64,000 bases of DNA, from positions 124,001-188,000 of the forward strand of contig JAALGZ010000051.1 in the NCBI GenBank assembly GCA_015227615.1, given 5' to 3'. This DNA is from Labyrinthula sp. Ha. Its lineage: Eukaryota; Sar; Bigyra; Labyrinthulida; Labyrinthulaceae. The notes below the pieces were generated by a model. It searched no databases, was not told the origin of the DNA, and was given only the letters and a program-made list of their open reading frames with translations. Made by a program: the position numbers and the translations under genes. Each line of letters opens with the position of its first letter. Positions within the stretch are counted from its first letter, which is position 1. This document shows positions 14,695 to 22,795 of the stretch, in pieces.

Positions 14695-15757
14695 ATGGGT
14701 AGAAAGCCAACAACTTCAAAACAAATTTTTGAAAGTTTTGTGAAAAGAAATTCGGACGGGGTATGTAAACTAAACCTCTTATTTTATAGAAACTAACCCG
14801 GGAAACTATTATATCCAAAGAGTGCTTTGAAGCCTGGTTGCGTACGAGGAAGAAGGAAGTAAAACATCCGAGGGAGTCCTTCAGGAGAACCGTATGCGCT
14901 CATATAAGAGCAAGTGACGGTCGAAGGCCATTTTCTGAGGATGTTGAAACTAGTCTACTAAAGAAAATGCGAAGAAAAGACTATAATGGAGAAAACGTTG
15001 ATCCTTTCAAGCTCTTCACTTCTTCATATCTGAAGAAAAACACTCGTGACTACAAGAAATCGCAACTTAGTTTCAAATACCCATATGGATTTCATGAGCA
15101 AAGGAAAGCTGCAGAAAATCCACAGCCAGAAAAAGTATTTTTTTTGTATATATAAAACGTAGAAGCAAAATTTGATTCGTCGAAGAAGGCCTGTAGATCC
15201 TAATTTTGAAGTTCTGCGAAAACTACTAGAAATGGGCAAAGAAGATCTCAGGAGTAAAATAGATTTTGCTGCCTCGAATGGTCTGACTATCTTTTGTCCA
15301 GCTATCGTGTATCTTCTCGATCATTACTCTGATATAAGTAATTATTACAAGAAAGAATATGCAATTCCTTCACCTTCTTCACAATATTTTACTCCAGGAG
15401 GTATTTTTCCTTGTTTCTTGTAATTTAGTTCCCATTGGAGCACACGCAATAAACCGAAAAACCTGGGAAATAACTTGGAGAAACGAAACGTCGAGAAACT
15501 CCCTGTGCAATCCCAAATCTAGTTTAGATATCCAATCTAGCATAGTTGAATACTTCAGTCTTGGCAGATATTGCTTTCCCATTATGAACAAGACAGGATG
15601 TTCTTGGTTCAGATCAACAGTTCTAACAGCAGAAGGCAGGAGAGTTGAAGTTTTGGGATACATGAAACGTGTCAGCGATGAGACAACCATGTCATATTTC
15701 CAGATCTTTCCAGAGAAGGTCGTCGATGAAGGATCTTGTGGACAGTTGTTTATTTGA
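14695..15757 (+). CDS. Unknown basic protein, four exons with 28-29 nt introns
   Basis: Four exons, 14695-14760, 14790-15134, 15163-15400 and 15429-15757, join into one 325-residue frame (978 nt with TGA). The introns are 14761-14789 (29 nt, GTATGT...TTATAG), 15135-15162 (28 nt, GTATTT...ACGTAG) and 15401-15428 (28 nt, GTATTT...ATTTAG), in phases 0, 0 and 1. Each removes a stop or frame change. The N-terminal half is strongly basic (many KK, RRK and RRRR runs), which suggests nucleic-acid binding. I recognise no family. The start is the ATG opening exon 1 with residues MGRKPTTSK. The 3' end overlaps the convergent 435-residue gene by 8 bp. The exon model is read from the sequence; the function is unknown. 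Confidence 0.7.
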
Positions 15758-17057
15758 ATAGAACAACATATGGAACGTGCACACAAAGTACAACCAAGGT
15801 GCTAAACAAAATAGTTATAATCGGAACCAGGGAGAGTAGAAACAATTCAGAAAAAGGTTCAACCTTGTCCTTTTCAAAGATTATCTTCAGGGTTTTATTA
15901 AGCTCAGGTGAAATCGTTGAAACTTCCAAAATTTTTCGGAATAGATGAAAGATGGAAGAGTCCCCTCCCTCCTTGCATTGTATCAACATATTTAGCTTTT
16001 TTAGGACTGCTATGGTTTCTTCTTTTTCTCTTTCCAAAGTTTCCTTCATTGTTTGATTAGTTTTAACGGTCAAAAACTTAGAAAAGTTCTTAAAACCGCG
16101 AAAACTTTGAAAAAACCGTATTCCATATTCGAAAAATGGACTTGGAAGCCGCAATGTGAGAAGAAACAACCACAAGTTGGTTGTATATGGAAAAGCATCT
16201 GCTTCAAATAAACTTGTATCTTCTCCTTCAAAAGCTTCATAAAACACCTCTCTTAGGTAAAGTAAAAGCCTTATTCTAGTAAATGGGAAGTCTATCAAGA
16301 TGTCATAGAGGGATGCCCCCTGCTTCAATTCTTTGCCTTCAATGAGGAGCATAAGGAGAACATAAGAATAAATCGTTGACGAAATCATCGCGGGAAAAAG
16401 CCAATTTTGAGATTGGTCACTGTGCTTGAATCTGAACATAGAAAAGCATACTTCCTTTGCATCAGTAAGAGCATTAGCCGTTTCCAAGTACTGAAGATAC
16501 TTATCTAGATGAATATTCTTCTTAGTAAGTCTTTGCACTAAGACAGGACCTAATTGGCTGAGGTAATACGAGTACGAGGTTGAACCTTCGCCTCTTTGGA
16601 GTCTACCCTTAAAACATAAGCTTCCCAAGATATGATTTTCATAAGTTTTAGAAGTATCATTGAGCATTTTGAAACCAATGCCCTTTGAAGTATTCTCGAG
16701 TGAGATATAAAATATTCCTTTGCTCAGGTTTGCTTTGCAAAATTGCAGCAAGACTGTAGCTTGGAAATCAGCATCTCCTTCTTCTAAGCAAACAAAGCAG
16801 GTACGACAGCTAACAAGAGATTTTCTATTATTTTCAGTTATTGCTTTGTAGTTGTAGAAAGAAAGTTTTTCTGCGCTAATATTCCACTGTTTAAACAAGT
16901 TGTGTTTCGTATCTTTGATCTGGAGTTTCTCCAACAAACTTTCATTCAAAACAAGGTGAACCTTTTGAATATACATGGAAAAAGTTGCCCTTTGAGCCAG
17001 CCATAATCCCAATCCAACTCCGCTTTCATTCTTATTTGATATAATGCAATATTCCAT
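15750..17057 (-). CDS. Unknown 435-residue protein with C-terminal membrane segment
   Basis: A long uninterrupted frame starts at an ATG (MEYCIISNKNESG) and ends 8 bp inside the last exon of the convergent spliced gene. The C-terminus carries a roughly 25-residue hydrophobic stretch (FLLSLVPIITILFSTLVVL and beyond), compatible with a tail anchor. Two further hydrophobic patches lie near residues 225-240 and 290-300. A Cys-containing patch around residues 82-92 (SCRTCFVCLEE) is too short to call a zinc site. It starts about 104 bp from the divergent amine-oxidase gene, so the two may share a promoter. I do not recognise the family. It is long enough that a chance frame is unlikely. Confidence 0.65.
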   Translation of the reverse strand: MEYCIISNKNESGVGLGLWLAQRATFSMYIQKVHLVLNESLLEKLQIKDTKHNLFKQWNISAEKLSFYNYKAITENNRKSLVSCRTCFVCLEEGDADFQATVLLQFCKANLSKGIFYISLENTSKGIGFKMLNDTSKTYENHILGSLCFKGRLQRGEGSTSYSYYLSQLGPVLVQRLTKKNIHLDKYLQYLETANALTDAKEVCFSMFRFKHSDQSQNWLFPAMISSTIYSYVLLMLLIEGKELKQGASLYDILIDFPFTRIRLLLYLREVFYEAFEGEDTSLFEADAFPYTTNLWLFLLTLRLPSPFFEYGIRFFQSFRGFKNFSKFLTVKTNQTMKETLEREKEETIAVLKKLNMLIQCKEGGDSSIFHLFRKILEVSTISPELNKTLKIIFEKDKVEPFSELFLLSLVPIITILFSTLVVLCVHVPYVVLFK

Positions 17058-17161
17058 CCCCTAATTTCCACTCTAAGTTCGCGGATTTTTCGTTTTTAAA
17101 CGGACTATATTTTGGGAACTGTGAAACTAACGGCTAGAAATTGACAAAGAGGGACAGAAGA
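17058..17161. promoter_or_regulatory. Bidirectional promoter region
   Basis: This 104-bp gap separates two divergent start codons and must hold the 5' leaders and promoters of both genes. It contains the short motif ATTTTGGGAA near 17107. No TATA box is evident. Confidence 0.5.
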
Positions 17162-18568
17162 ATGCAAAAAATAGAAGAAGAAAAGATATATAAATGCGTT
17201 GTTGTTGGAGCTGGGATATCTGGACTATCGGCTGCTAAGTCTCTAATAGAATCTAGAAATGTAAATAGAAACGAAATCATGGTTCTGGAAGCTCAAGACT
17301 ACATAGGTGGTAGAATTTGCAGCAATAATATTTTCCTCCAGGAGTTCAACAAAAATATCGAACTTGGTGCGGAAATAGTTCATGGAAAAGGACATTCCGT
17401 AGAAAGATTGTGTCAAACTATTGGTTCTGAACTTTCTCCATTCTTTAAAGTAAGTCATGGTGATGGTAGATCTGAGGAACCTGTAAATGGCAAAACTGGG
17501 ATGTACCTGTTCAAAAGAGAAAAAGGGGTTGAGAGAATGCATTTTAATAGTAGTGATGAAGATTTTGTTCACGTTAATGAAATTATGGATTCTCTCTCTG
17601 AAATTGATCCTCATCAGATAAAGCAAGATTTTTCTCTCTTAGAGTACCTGAAACAAAATAATGTCTCTGAAAGGATGATTAAGTTAATGGAAGCAAGTTT
17701 CTGTAATACTATGTGTAACGATGCGAAGGAGCTTTCTGTTAAGGTACTTGCAAAATGGGAGAAATTCTGGAGTGAAGAATGTGAGGAAGACATTGATTTC
17801 AAGTTCGATATAGGATTCTGTTACTCTGACCTGATAGATGAAATAAGCATAGGTTTCAAGGATCAAATTATACTTAACCACCCAGTTGTAAAAGTCTTCA
17901 TAGACGATAACAACCTTGTTCAAATTGAGACTGCACAAGTAACCTATAGAAGCCAGACTGTAGTGTTTACCTGTCCTCCTATGCTCCTTGAAACTCTAAT
18001 TGATTATACTGATGAAAATAAAGAACTAGAGCAGAAACTAAACATTCTGCCATATCTATCGGTTAGAAGCGCAATGAAGATCTTTCTTTTATATGATAGC
18101 AAGCAAGGTGTGGATCTAGCTCAAAAGTACAGCGGGGTTTGTACCGCAGGTTGTTTGCTGCCTGAAATCTGGTTCGAAGCACTTGATGAGGACAATGTGT
18201 TAGTAACCTGTTTTTTATGCGCACAATTTGCGGAGAATATGCTAAATCAAACCAATTCAAGAAAGGAATTATTAGATACCTGTAAAAAAGAAGTGGCAGA
18301 TCTCTTCCCAGAATTTAAAGGGAGTTTCGTGAAAGGCTTTTCTCAAGTTTGGGATCCAAATTATACGCCTTATGTGCAAGGAGGTTATGTTACTCCAAAA
18401 GTTGGATGCCACATGGATTACGCAGAGATATTGCGAAAACCCATTGAGAACAAACTATTCTTTGCTGGTGAAGCGTACGCGGAAGGAGCAGGAACAACGA
18501 CCCAAGCTGCATATGATTCCGGAAGAACCGCCTCCTTGGCTGTAATTCAAGCTTTGAATGCAAGATGA
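17162..18568 (+). CDS. FAD-dependent amine oxidase (polyamine oxidase-like)
   Basis: A 468-residue flavin amine oxidase. Residues 13-21 carry the dinucleotide-binding glycine motif VVVGAGISG, followed by the VLEA...GGR element (residues 41-51) that contacts FAD. The C-terminus has the family's second FAD signature, LFFAGEAYAEGAGTTTQAAY, near residues 434-453. The family oxidises polyamines or similar amines, releasing H2O2 and an aldehyde. Substrate (spermine/spermidine or another amine) cannot be read from sequence, and I see no obvious peroxisomal C-terminal tripeptide (it ends NAR). I chose the first ATG at 17162 rather than an upstream TTG. It is intronless, ends 65 bp from the convergent J-like/UBA gene and starts 104 bp from a divergent gene. 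Confidence 0.9.
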   Translation: MQKIEEEKIYKCVVVGAGISGLSAAKSLIESRNVNRNEIMVLEAQDYIGGRICSNNIFLQEFNKNIELGAEIVHGKGHSVERLCQTIGSELSPFFKVSHGDGRSEEPVNGKTGMYLFKREKGVERMHFNSSDEDFVHVNEIMDSLSEIDPHQIKQDFSLLEYLKQNNVSERMIKLMEASFCNTMCNDAKELSVKVLAKWEKFWSEECEEDIDFKFDIGFCYSDLIDEISIGFKDQIILNHPVVKVFIDDNNLVQIETAQVTYRSQTVVFTCPPMLLETLIDYTDENKELEQKLNILPYLSVRSAMKIFLLYDSKQGVDLAQKYSGVCTAGCLLPEIWFEALDEDNVLVTCFLCAQFAENMLNQTNSRKELLDTCKKEVADLFPEFKGSFVKGFSQVWDPNYTPYVQGGYVTPKVGCHMDYAEILRKPIENKLFFAGEAYAEGAGTTTQAAYDSGRTASLAVIQALNAR

Positions 18569-18633
18569 TGAAAACCTGTTCTAAGGGAGATTGATTCACC
18601 ATACAACTTTACATATAAGAGACTAATGCTGCT

Positions 18634-19618
18634 CTAATTCATATATTCCAGGACTGCATTGATGTCTCCACTGAATCTTAGAAGCAGCCTTTTAAGCATT
18701 GTTTCATCACTAAATCCCATGTCTAGAAGCGCGTCCAGTTCCCCTTGAAATTGAAATGGAGCAGCTGCAGCTCTTCTGGAACGATCTGACGCTGGTTGAG
18801 GCATTCCAGCTGAAAGAAGGGTATCAAAGAAGGAAGGCAAGTCAGCAAATGGATCACGCTCCCCACGGGATGGACCAACAATTCTAGGTGGTGCCCTAGT
18901 TGTTGCTCCGAAAGAGCTACCATTGGAGTTCTGAGAAGCCAGTGAGCTGTTCACGCTAGCGTTGTCTCTTGGTCCTAAACTTAACTCAAAAACTAAATGT
19001 ACTGCGAAGTAGATCAAACAAGTCAATATCGGGTCCTGCCTGACGCTGAGTTTGAGGAGATGGACGAACTGAGCCATTTCCGAAAGATATGGTGAATCCA
19101 TTTGGAACTCTTGTCATCATCGGGGCAGCTTGACCTTGCGCCTGACTCCGAGGTACCAAAAGCTGTTCACCGAAAAATGGCGAACGAGATACTGGTGGAA
19201 GAGGATGAAACTTGTAATAATGTGAAGCCCGTTTCTGTGGATCATTTAAGGTTTCAAATGCCTTGACAATTCTCTTATAGGCCTTGTTAGCCTCGGGGTG
19301 GTTGTTCTCCGAGGCGTTGACAAGTAAAATCTTCTCCGTATACTGCTTTTGAAGTTCTTCCTCAGAATTTCTATTTTCTTGAGGTTCCTCTCTAACTTGC
19401 AAGACATCAAACAAAGTTTTTGCCTTTAGTATCCTTGATATCTCAGCTGCCTCTTCGCGGGTTGGATCCTAATTGTTACTATTAACAGAAACAGTACTCT
19501 CTTAAGCTCTTCAAGCAAAAAGCTATTATCATCACTATCTCTAGCATTCCCTGAAGGAACTACAAACTTCTAATGGTTAGAAAAAACAGCAATTTACGTT
19601 TTTGAATGCTTGAAGCAT
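18634..19618 (-). CDS. J-like domain protein with C-terminal UBA domain, three micro-introns
   Basis: Exons (minus strand) 19618-19598, 19569-19498, 19468-19003 and 18974-18634 join into 900 nt, a 299-residue protein. The introns are 19597-19570 (28 nt), 19497-19469 (29 nt) and 19002-18975 (28 nt), all GTA...AG. Residues about 45-115 resemble a J domain (TLFDVLQV ... NNHPEANKAYKRI ... FETLNDPQKRA), but the catalytic HPD is replaced by NAS, so Hsp70 stimulation is doubtful. A Ser/Pro/Gln-rich linker leads to a clear UBA domain in the last 40 residues (ELDALLDMGFSDETMLKRL ... GDINAVLEYMN), of the ubiquilin-like type that binds ubiquitin. A ubiquitin-linked adaptor role is an inference. It ends 65 bp from the amine oxidase. 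Confidence 0.8.
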
Positions 19619-19715
19619 CGTTTCTCGTTTTCTTGAAAATTCTACTAACTAAATTTTTATGTCATAATAGGCCATGTCTTTTTAGGGCATATATTCTAAT
19701 TACCCAAAATAATGG
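19619..19715. promoter_or_regulatory. Bidirectional promoter region
   Basis: The 97 bp between divergent start codons of the J-like/UBA and GluRS genes. It contains ATTACCCAAAATAATGG just before the GluRS start, so that 5' leader must be very short or start inside this gap. Confidence 0.5.
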
Positions 19716-21077
19716 ATGATACAACGGTTCAGGTTTGCCCCATCACCAACAGGAGCTCTTCACTTAGGAGGACTCAGGACCGCGTTATTCAACTTCAAGT
19801 TCGCCAAGAAACTAGAAAATGGAAAATTTATGGTTAGGATTGAGGATACTGACTTCTCCAGGTCAACACAAACTGGAAGAGAGTTTTTGGTTACACTAAA
19901 AGATACATTGAGTAAGTTTAGACTTAGTTTCGATGAAAATGAGACATTAATACAATCAGAGAGAAAGAGTATATATCAAGAATATGCAAATAAGTTAGTT
20001 GAGGCTGGATCTGCTTATGTTTGCTTTTGCAAGGAGAAAGAAAAAAGTTGTGCAAAGTGTACGTCTTTAAGCAAAGAAGTAGTTGAATCACGAAGAGTGA
20101 CTGAAAGTTATGTTATTCGCCATTCTATGAAACATCACGCGAAAGAAGTTATTTTCAAAGATTACTTACGGGGTGAAATTCAGTTTCACAAAAAAGAGTT
20201 CGATGACACAGTTTTGATTAAGAGCAACTCTATGGCGACATATCATCTGGCTAGTGTTGTGGATGATCATTTATCAAATATAAAGAATATAATGAGAGGT
20301 GAAGAATGGATCTCTTCGACTCCTAGGCATGTTTTACTATACAAAGATCTTTTTGGATCGGACTCTGTACCTTTATTCTACCATCTGCCTTTGCTGCTAA
20401 ATCCAGATGGAAAAAAGTTAAGTAAGCGACGAGATAATGAAATTGCCTCTGTAGATGCCCTATTGGGAAATGGAATCATTCCAGAAACTTTAATAGCTTT
20501 CTTGGAGAAAGATTTTGAAAATATATTCGAAAGAAGAAATATGAGTGGAAAAATAGTAGATTTTGATCAGTTAAGGCAACTGAACTCTTCTACTATGGAG
20601 GAATGTTTGGAAATAGAGAACTCATACGTGATGATGAATTTGAATAACTGGTTGAATGATAATAAGGTAGAGAGAACTGTTAAAGTAGATAATGTGTTCA
20701 AAGAAATAAGCTCTAGATCTTTCATATTGGATGATTATACTAGATTAAGTGCACCTCTGCTTTTAAAAGTTGATTATAACTCAGAGGTAGCTACTAATTT
20801 TGCCCAAAAGATATTTGTGAAAGATCTACAAACAGAAGAAAAGTTTTTCTTTCAAGATTTTGCCCAGGATTTGCAAAATTTGTGCGATTTTAAAGAAAGT
20901 GAAATAAAAAAATATATCAAACAGTGGAACAAAAAAGCGAAAAAGAGAAAGTTGAAATTCTTACCCATATTACGTTACATTTTGACTGCACAACCTGTTG
21001 GTCTGCCTGTAGAAAAAGTTATCTACTTGCTAGGGAAAAAGGATAGTGCAGGGCGCATTACTGAGTTTTTTCACTAA
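19716..21077 (+). CDS. Glutamyl-tRNA synthetase, bacterial/organellar type
   Basis: A 453-residue class I aminoacyl-tRNA synthetase that charges tRNA-Glu (and in many organelles also tRNA-Gln, later amidated). The HIGH-type signature PSPTGALHLGGLRTALFN covers residues 9-26, VRIEDTD lies at 40-46, the DHLSNIKNIMRGEEW active-site segment near 184-198, and the KMSKS equivalent KLSKR at 234-238. Cys103, Cys105, Cys112 and Cys115 could form the zinc site of bacterial GluRS. Eukaryotic cytosolic GluRS belongs to a different subfamily, so this enzyme probably serves the mitochondrion or a plastid. No obvious targeting extension precedes the catalytic fold: an in-frame TAA lies just upstream of the ATG. 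A short upstream exon after a micro-intron would explain a missing presequence. It is slightly shorter than the E. coli enzyme (about 470). Confidence 0.92.
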   Translation: MIQRFRFAPSPTGALHLGGLRTALFNFKFAKKLENGKFMVRIEDTDFSRSTQTGREFLVTLKDTLSKFRLSFDENETLIQSERKSIYQEYANKLVEAGSAYVCFCKEKEKSCAKCTSLSKEVVESRRVTESYVIRHSMKHHAKEVIFKDYLRGEIQFHKKEFDDTVLIKSNSMATYHLASVVDDHLSNIKNIMRGEEWISSTPRHVLLYKDLFGSDSVPLFYHLPLLLNPDGKKLSKRRDNEIASVDALLGNGIIPETLIAFLEKDFENIFERRNMSGKIVDFDQLRQLNSSTMEECLEIENSYVMMNLNNWLNDNKVERTVKVDNVFKEISSRSFILDDYTRLSAPLLLKVDYNSEVATNFAQKIFVKDLQTEEKFFFQDFAQDLQNLCDFKESEIKKYIKQWNKKAKKRKLKFLPILRYILTAQPVGLPVEKVIYLLGKKDSAGRITEFFH

Positions 21078-21118
21078 TAATAAGGCTGCACTTGATTGAG
21101 CCAGTTTGAGTTAGAGCG

Positions 21119-22795
21119 TTATTTTAGTCTAAAAAGCTCGTTGAGGTCGTCGCATACAAAGTTGAAATGATCGGTGAAGATTTCTTCAGGAAACCTTTGT
21201 TGCAGGTAGTTGAAAGTTTTCTGAACCACCTTTTCAAATATCTCACTCAGCGTTCTCTTCTTTATGGTTTCTGGAATAGAAGAAACAATCCGAGAAAACT
21301 TCTCAGACATAACTATATATCCGCTCTGGCTTACTTCTTCTCCTTTAATTAAATCATTAAACAAAATTTCAACAGATAAGAGAGTGCTGAACTTCTCAAC
21401 AACCATGTTAATTCCAAGCTCTAGATATTCCAAATTCGAAACTAAGTTGAACAATAAAAGGAGCTTATCAAAGCTTGAACTCATTTCTTTTGCCAACATT
21501 ATAGCCTTTTGAGTATCCTTATTAAGGCCTTCAACATCAACACACTGGCTCAACAACTTTCCTTCGTTTAAATTAATCAATATGCTATTGATATTATTCA
21601 CCTTTCCACAAAAATATTTGTTCAACAGAATATTACAATATAGCTCCTTCGTCTCTTGAATATTTCCTGTTAGCTCTAGTCTCTTATCAAGTTTATCCTC
21701 TAACTTCGCGATCTCCTGAATTAACATTTCTGCACTCTTCGTCAAACACATTTCATCATTTCTTATTATTACTTTAAATTCCTTAGTTTCAAAAGCAAAA
21801 AAACCTGATAGACGAGAAATAATTCCTTGAAATTCGTAATCAATTAATGTTTTTTTCAATTCTAACAATTTTTGTTTTTCCTTCTTAGGAACCCACTTAA
21901 ATTTCTCTTCAGGGGTTATCATAGAGAGAAAGTAAGTCCAGTCAAATTCTTTATTCAAACTTAGTTTTAACGCACCGCTCGAATTGTTATTCAACTGTTT
22001 AGTGAAATGTGATACAAGATCATTAAAAAAGCTTTCTAATATCTTTTCTGCATTAATAACCATTGAGTTATTTGAACAGAACTCCATGAAAGTGTTTATA
22101 TTTTCAAGGAGTTCTTCAATTGATTTCCTGTTGTTTAAGTTTTTCTGGAGTCCCCTTGAAAAATAAAAGTTGTAAGTCTCAATGAAATCATCCTTAATCC
22201 CTTCGTGCTCGTCTAATTCTTGCAATAGAAGGAGTGGATGGCCTCGGGTTAGACTCAATGCAAACTTGTTTTGATTTGTCAAAATTTGAAGTTCATGCTT
22301 CAAATTAAGCTGGAGAACAGTTATTAAATCTTGTCTCACATCCAAGCTTAAAATTTCTGCATGATCCATAAAATATTCAGTGGCCTCATAAATATTATTT
22401 TGCAGTATATATTTCTCCATTATCTTTTCTTCATAGCTCTCCTTTGTAGGATTCTTGGGAAAGTTAACACTAGTTTCCTTAAACACTAACGCGTCCACGT
22501 TTAAGTCAGTTAGTTGAGGGATAGTTTCTACATGACTGAAGCTCTGGACTCTCTCCAAGTGCTCGTGCAGTTCTGCTATCGGGTTGATCACTCCTTCACG
22601 AGTGTCCAGCAATAGTTGATTTAATGCGTTGTCTATATTTTTCTTCAAAGTGTTTAATTGATTCTGCTTTTTTCTTATATTAAAAGAATCCGAGGTTTTA
22701 AGAAATTCTGTTGTGTATTTGTTCGCATTAAAGTTATCTGCAATGAAATCTTCGAGTCCATTTATTGACCTAAGTATCTGTTGTTGTGTTTCCAT
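21119..22795 (-). CDS. EXO84-like exocyst subunit (CATCHR family)
   Basis: A 558-residue, largely helical protein without introns. Residues about 15-75 (FIADNFNANKYTTEFLKTSD and a following coiled coil) look like the N-terminus of EXO84/VPS51-type tethers. A later block (EEKIMEKYILQNNIYEATEYF, then DDFIETYNFYFSRGLQKNL) matches the general layout of the EXO84 helical-bundle region in plants. Exocyst tethers secretory vesicles at the plasma membrane. The alternative is another CATCHR tether such as a COG or GARP subunit, and I recognise no pleckstrin-homology domain. Its stop codon is 41 bp from that of GluRS. Identification is from remembered family patterns, not a search. Confidence 0.5.
   Translation of the reverse strand: METQQQILRSINGLEDFIADNFNANKYTTEFLKTSDSFNIRKKQNQLNTLKKNIDNALNQLLLDTREGVINPIAELHEHLERVQSFSHVETIPQLTDLNVDALVFKETSVNFPKNPTKESYEEKIMEKYILQNNIYEATEYFMDHAEILSLDVRQDLITVLQLNLKHELQILTNQNKFALSLTRGHPLLLLQELDEHEGIKDDFIETYNFYFSRGLQKNLNNRKSIEELLENINTFMEFCSNNSMVINAEKILESFFNDLVSHFTKQLNNNSSGALKLSLNKEFDWTYFLSMITPEEKFKWVPKKEKQKLLELKKTLIDYEFQGIISRLSGFFAFETKEFKVIIRNDEMCLTKSAEMLIQEIAKLEDKLDKRLELTGNIQETKELYCNILLNKYFCGKVNNINSILINLNEGKLLSQCVDVEGLNKDTQKAIMLAKEMSSSFDKLLLLFNLVSNLEYLELGINMVVEKFSTLLSVEILFNDLIKGEEVSQSGYIVMSEKFSRIVSSIPETIKKRTLSEIFEKVVQKTFNYLQQRFPEEIFTDHFNFVCDDLNELFRLK

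Noticed and set aside
15379-15786. 135-codon minus-strand frame
   Set aside because: It is the shadow of the last exon of the spliced gene on the plus strand.
15787-15830. A 26-nt GTTCCG...TTTAG candidate intron near the end of the 435-residue gene
   Set aside because: The donor is not GTA-like, the frame is already open without splicing, and removal is not required.
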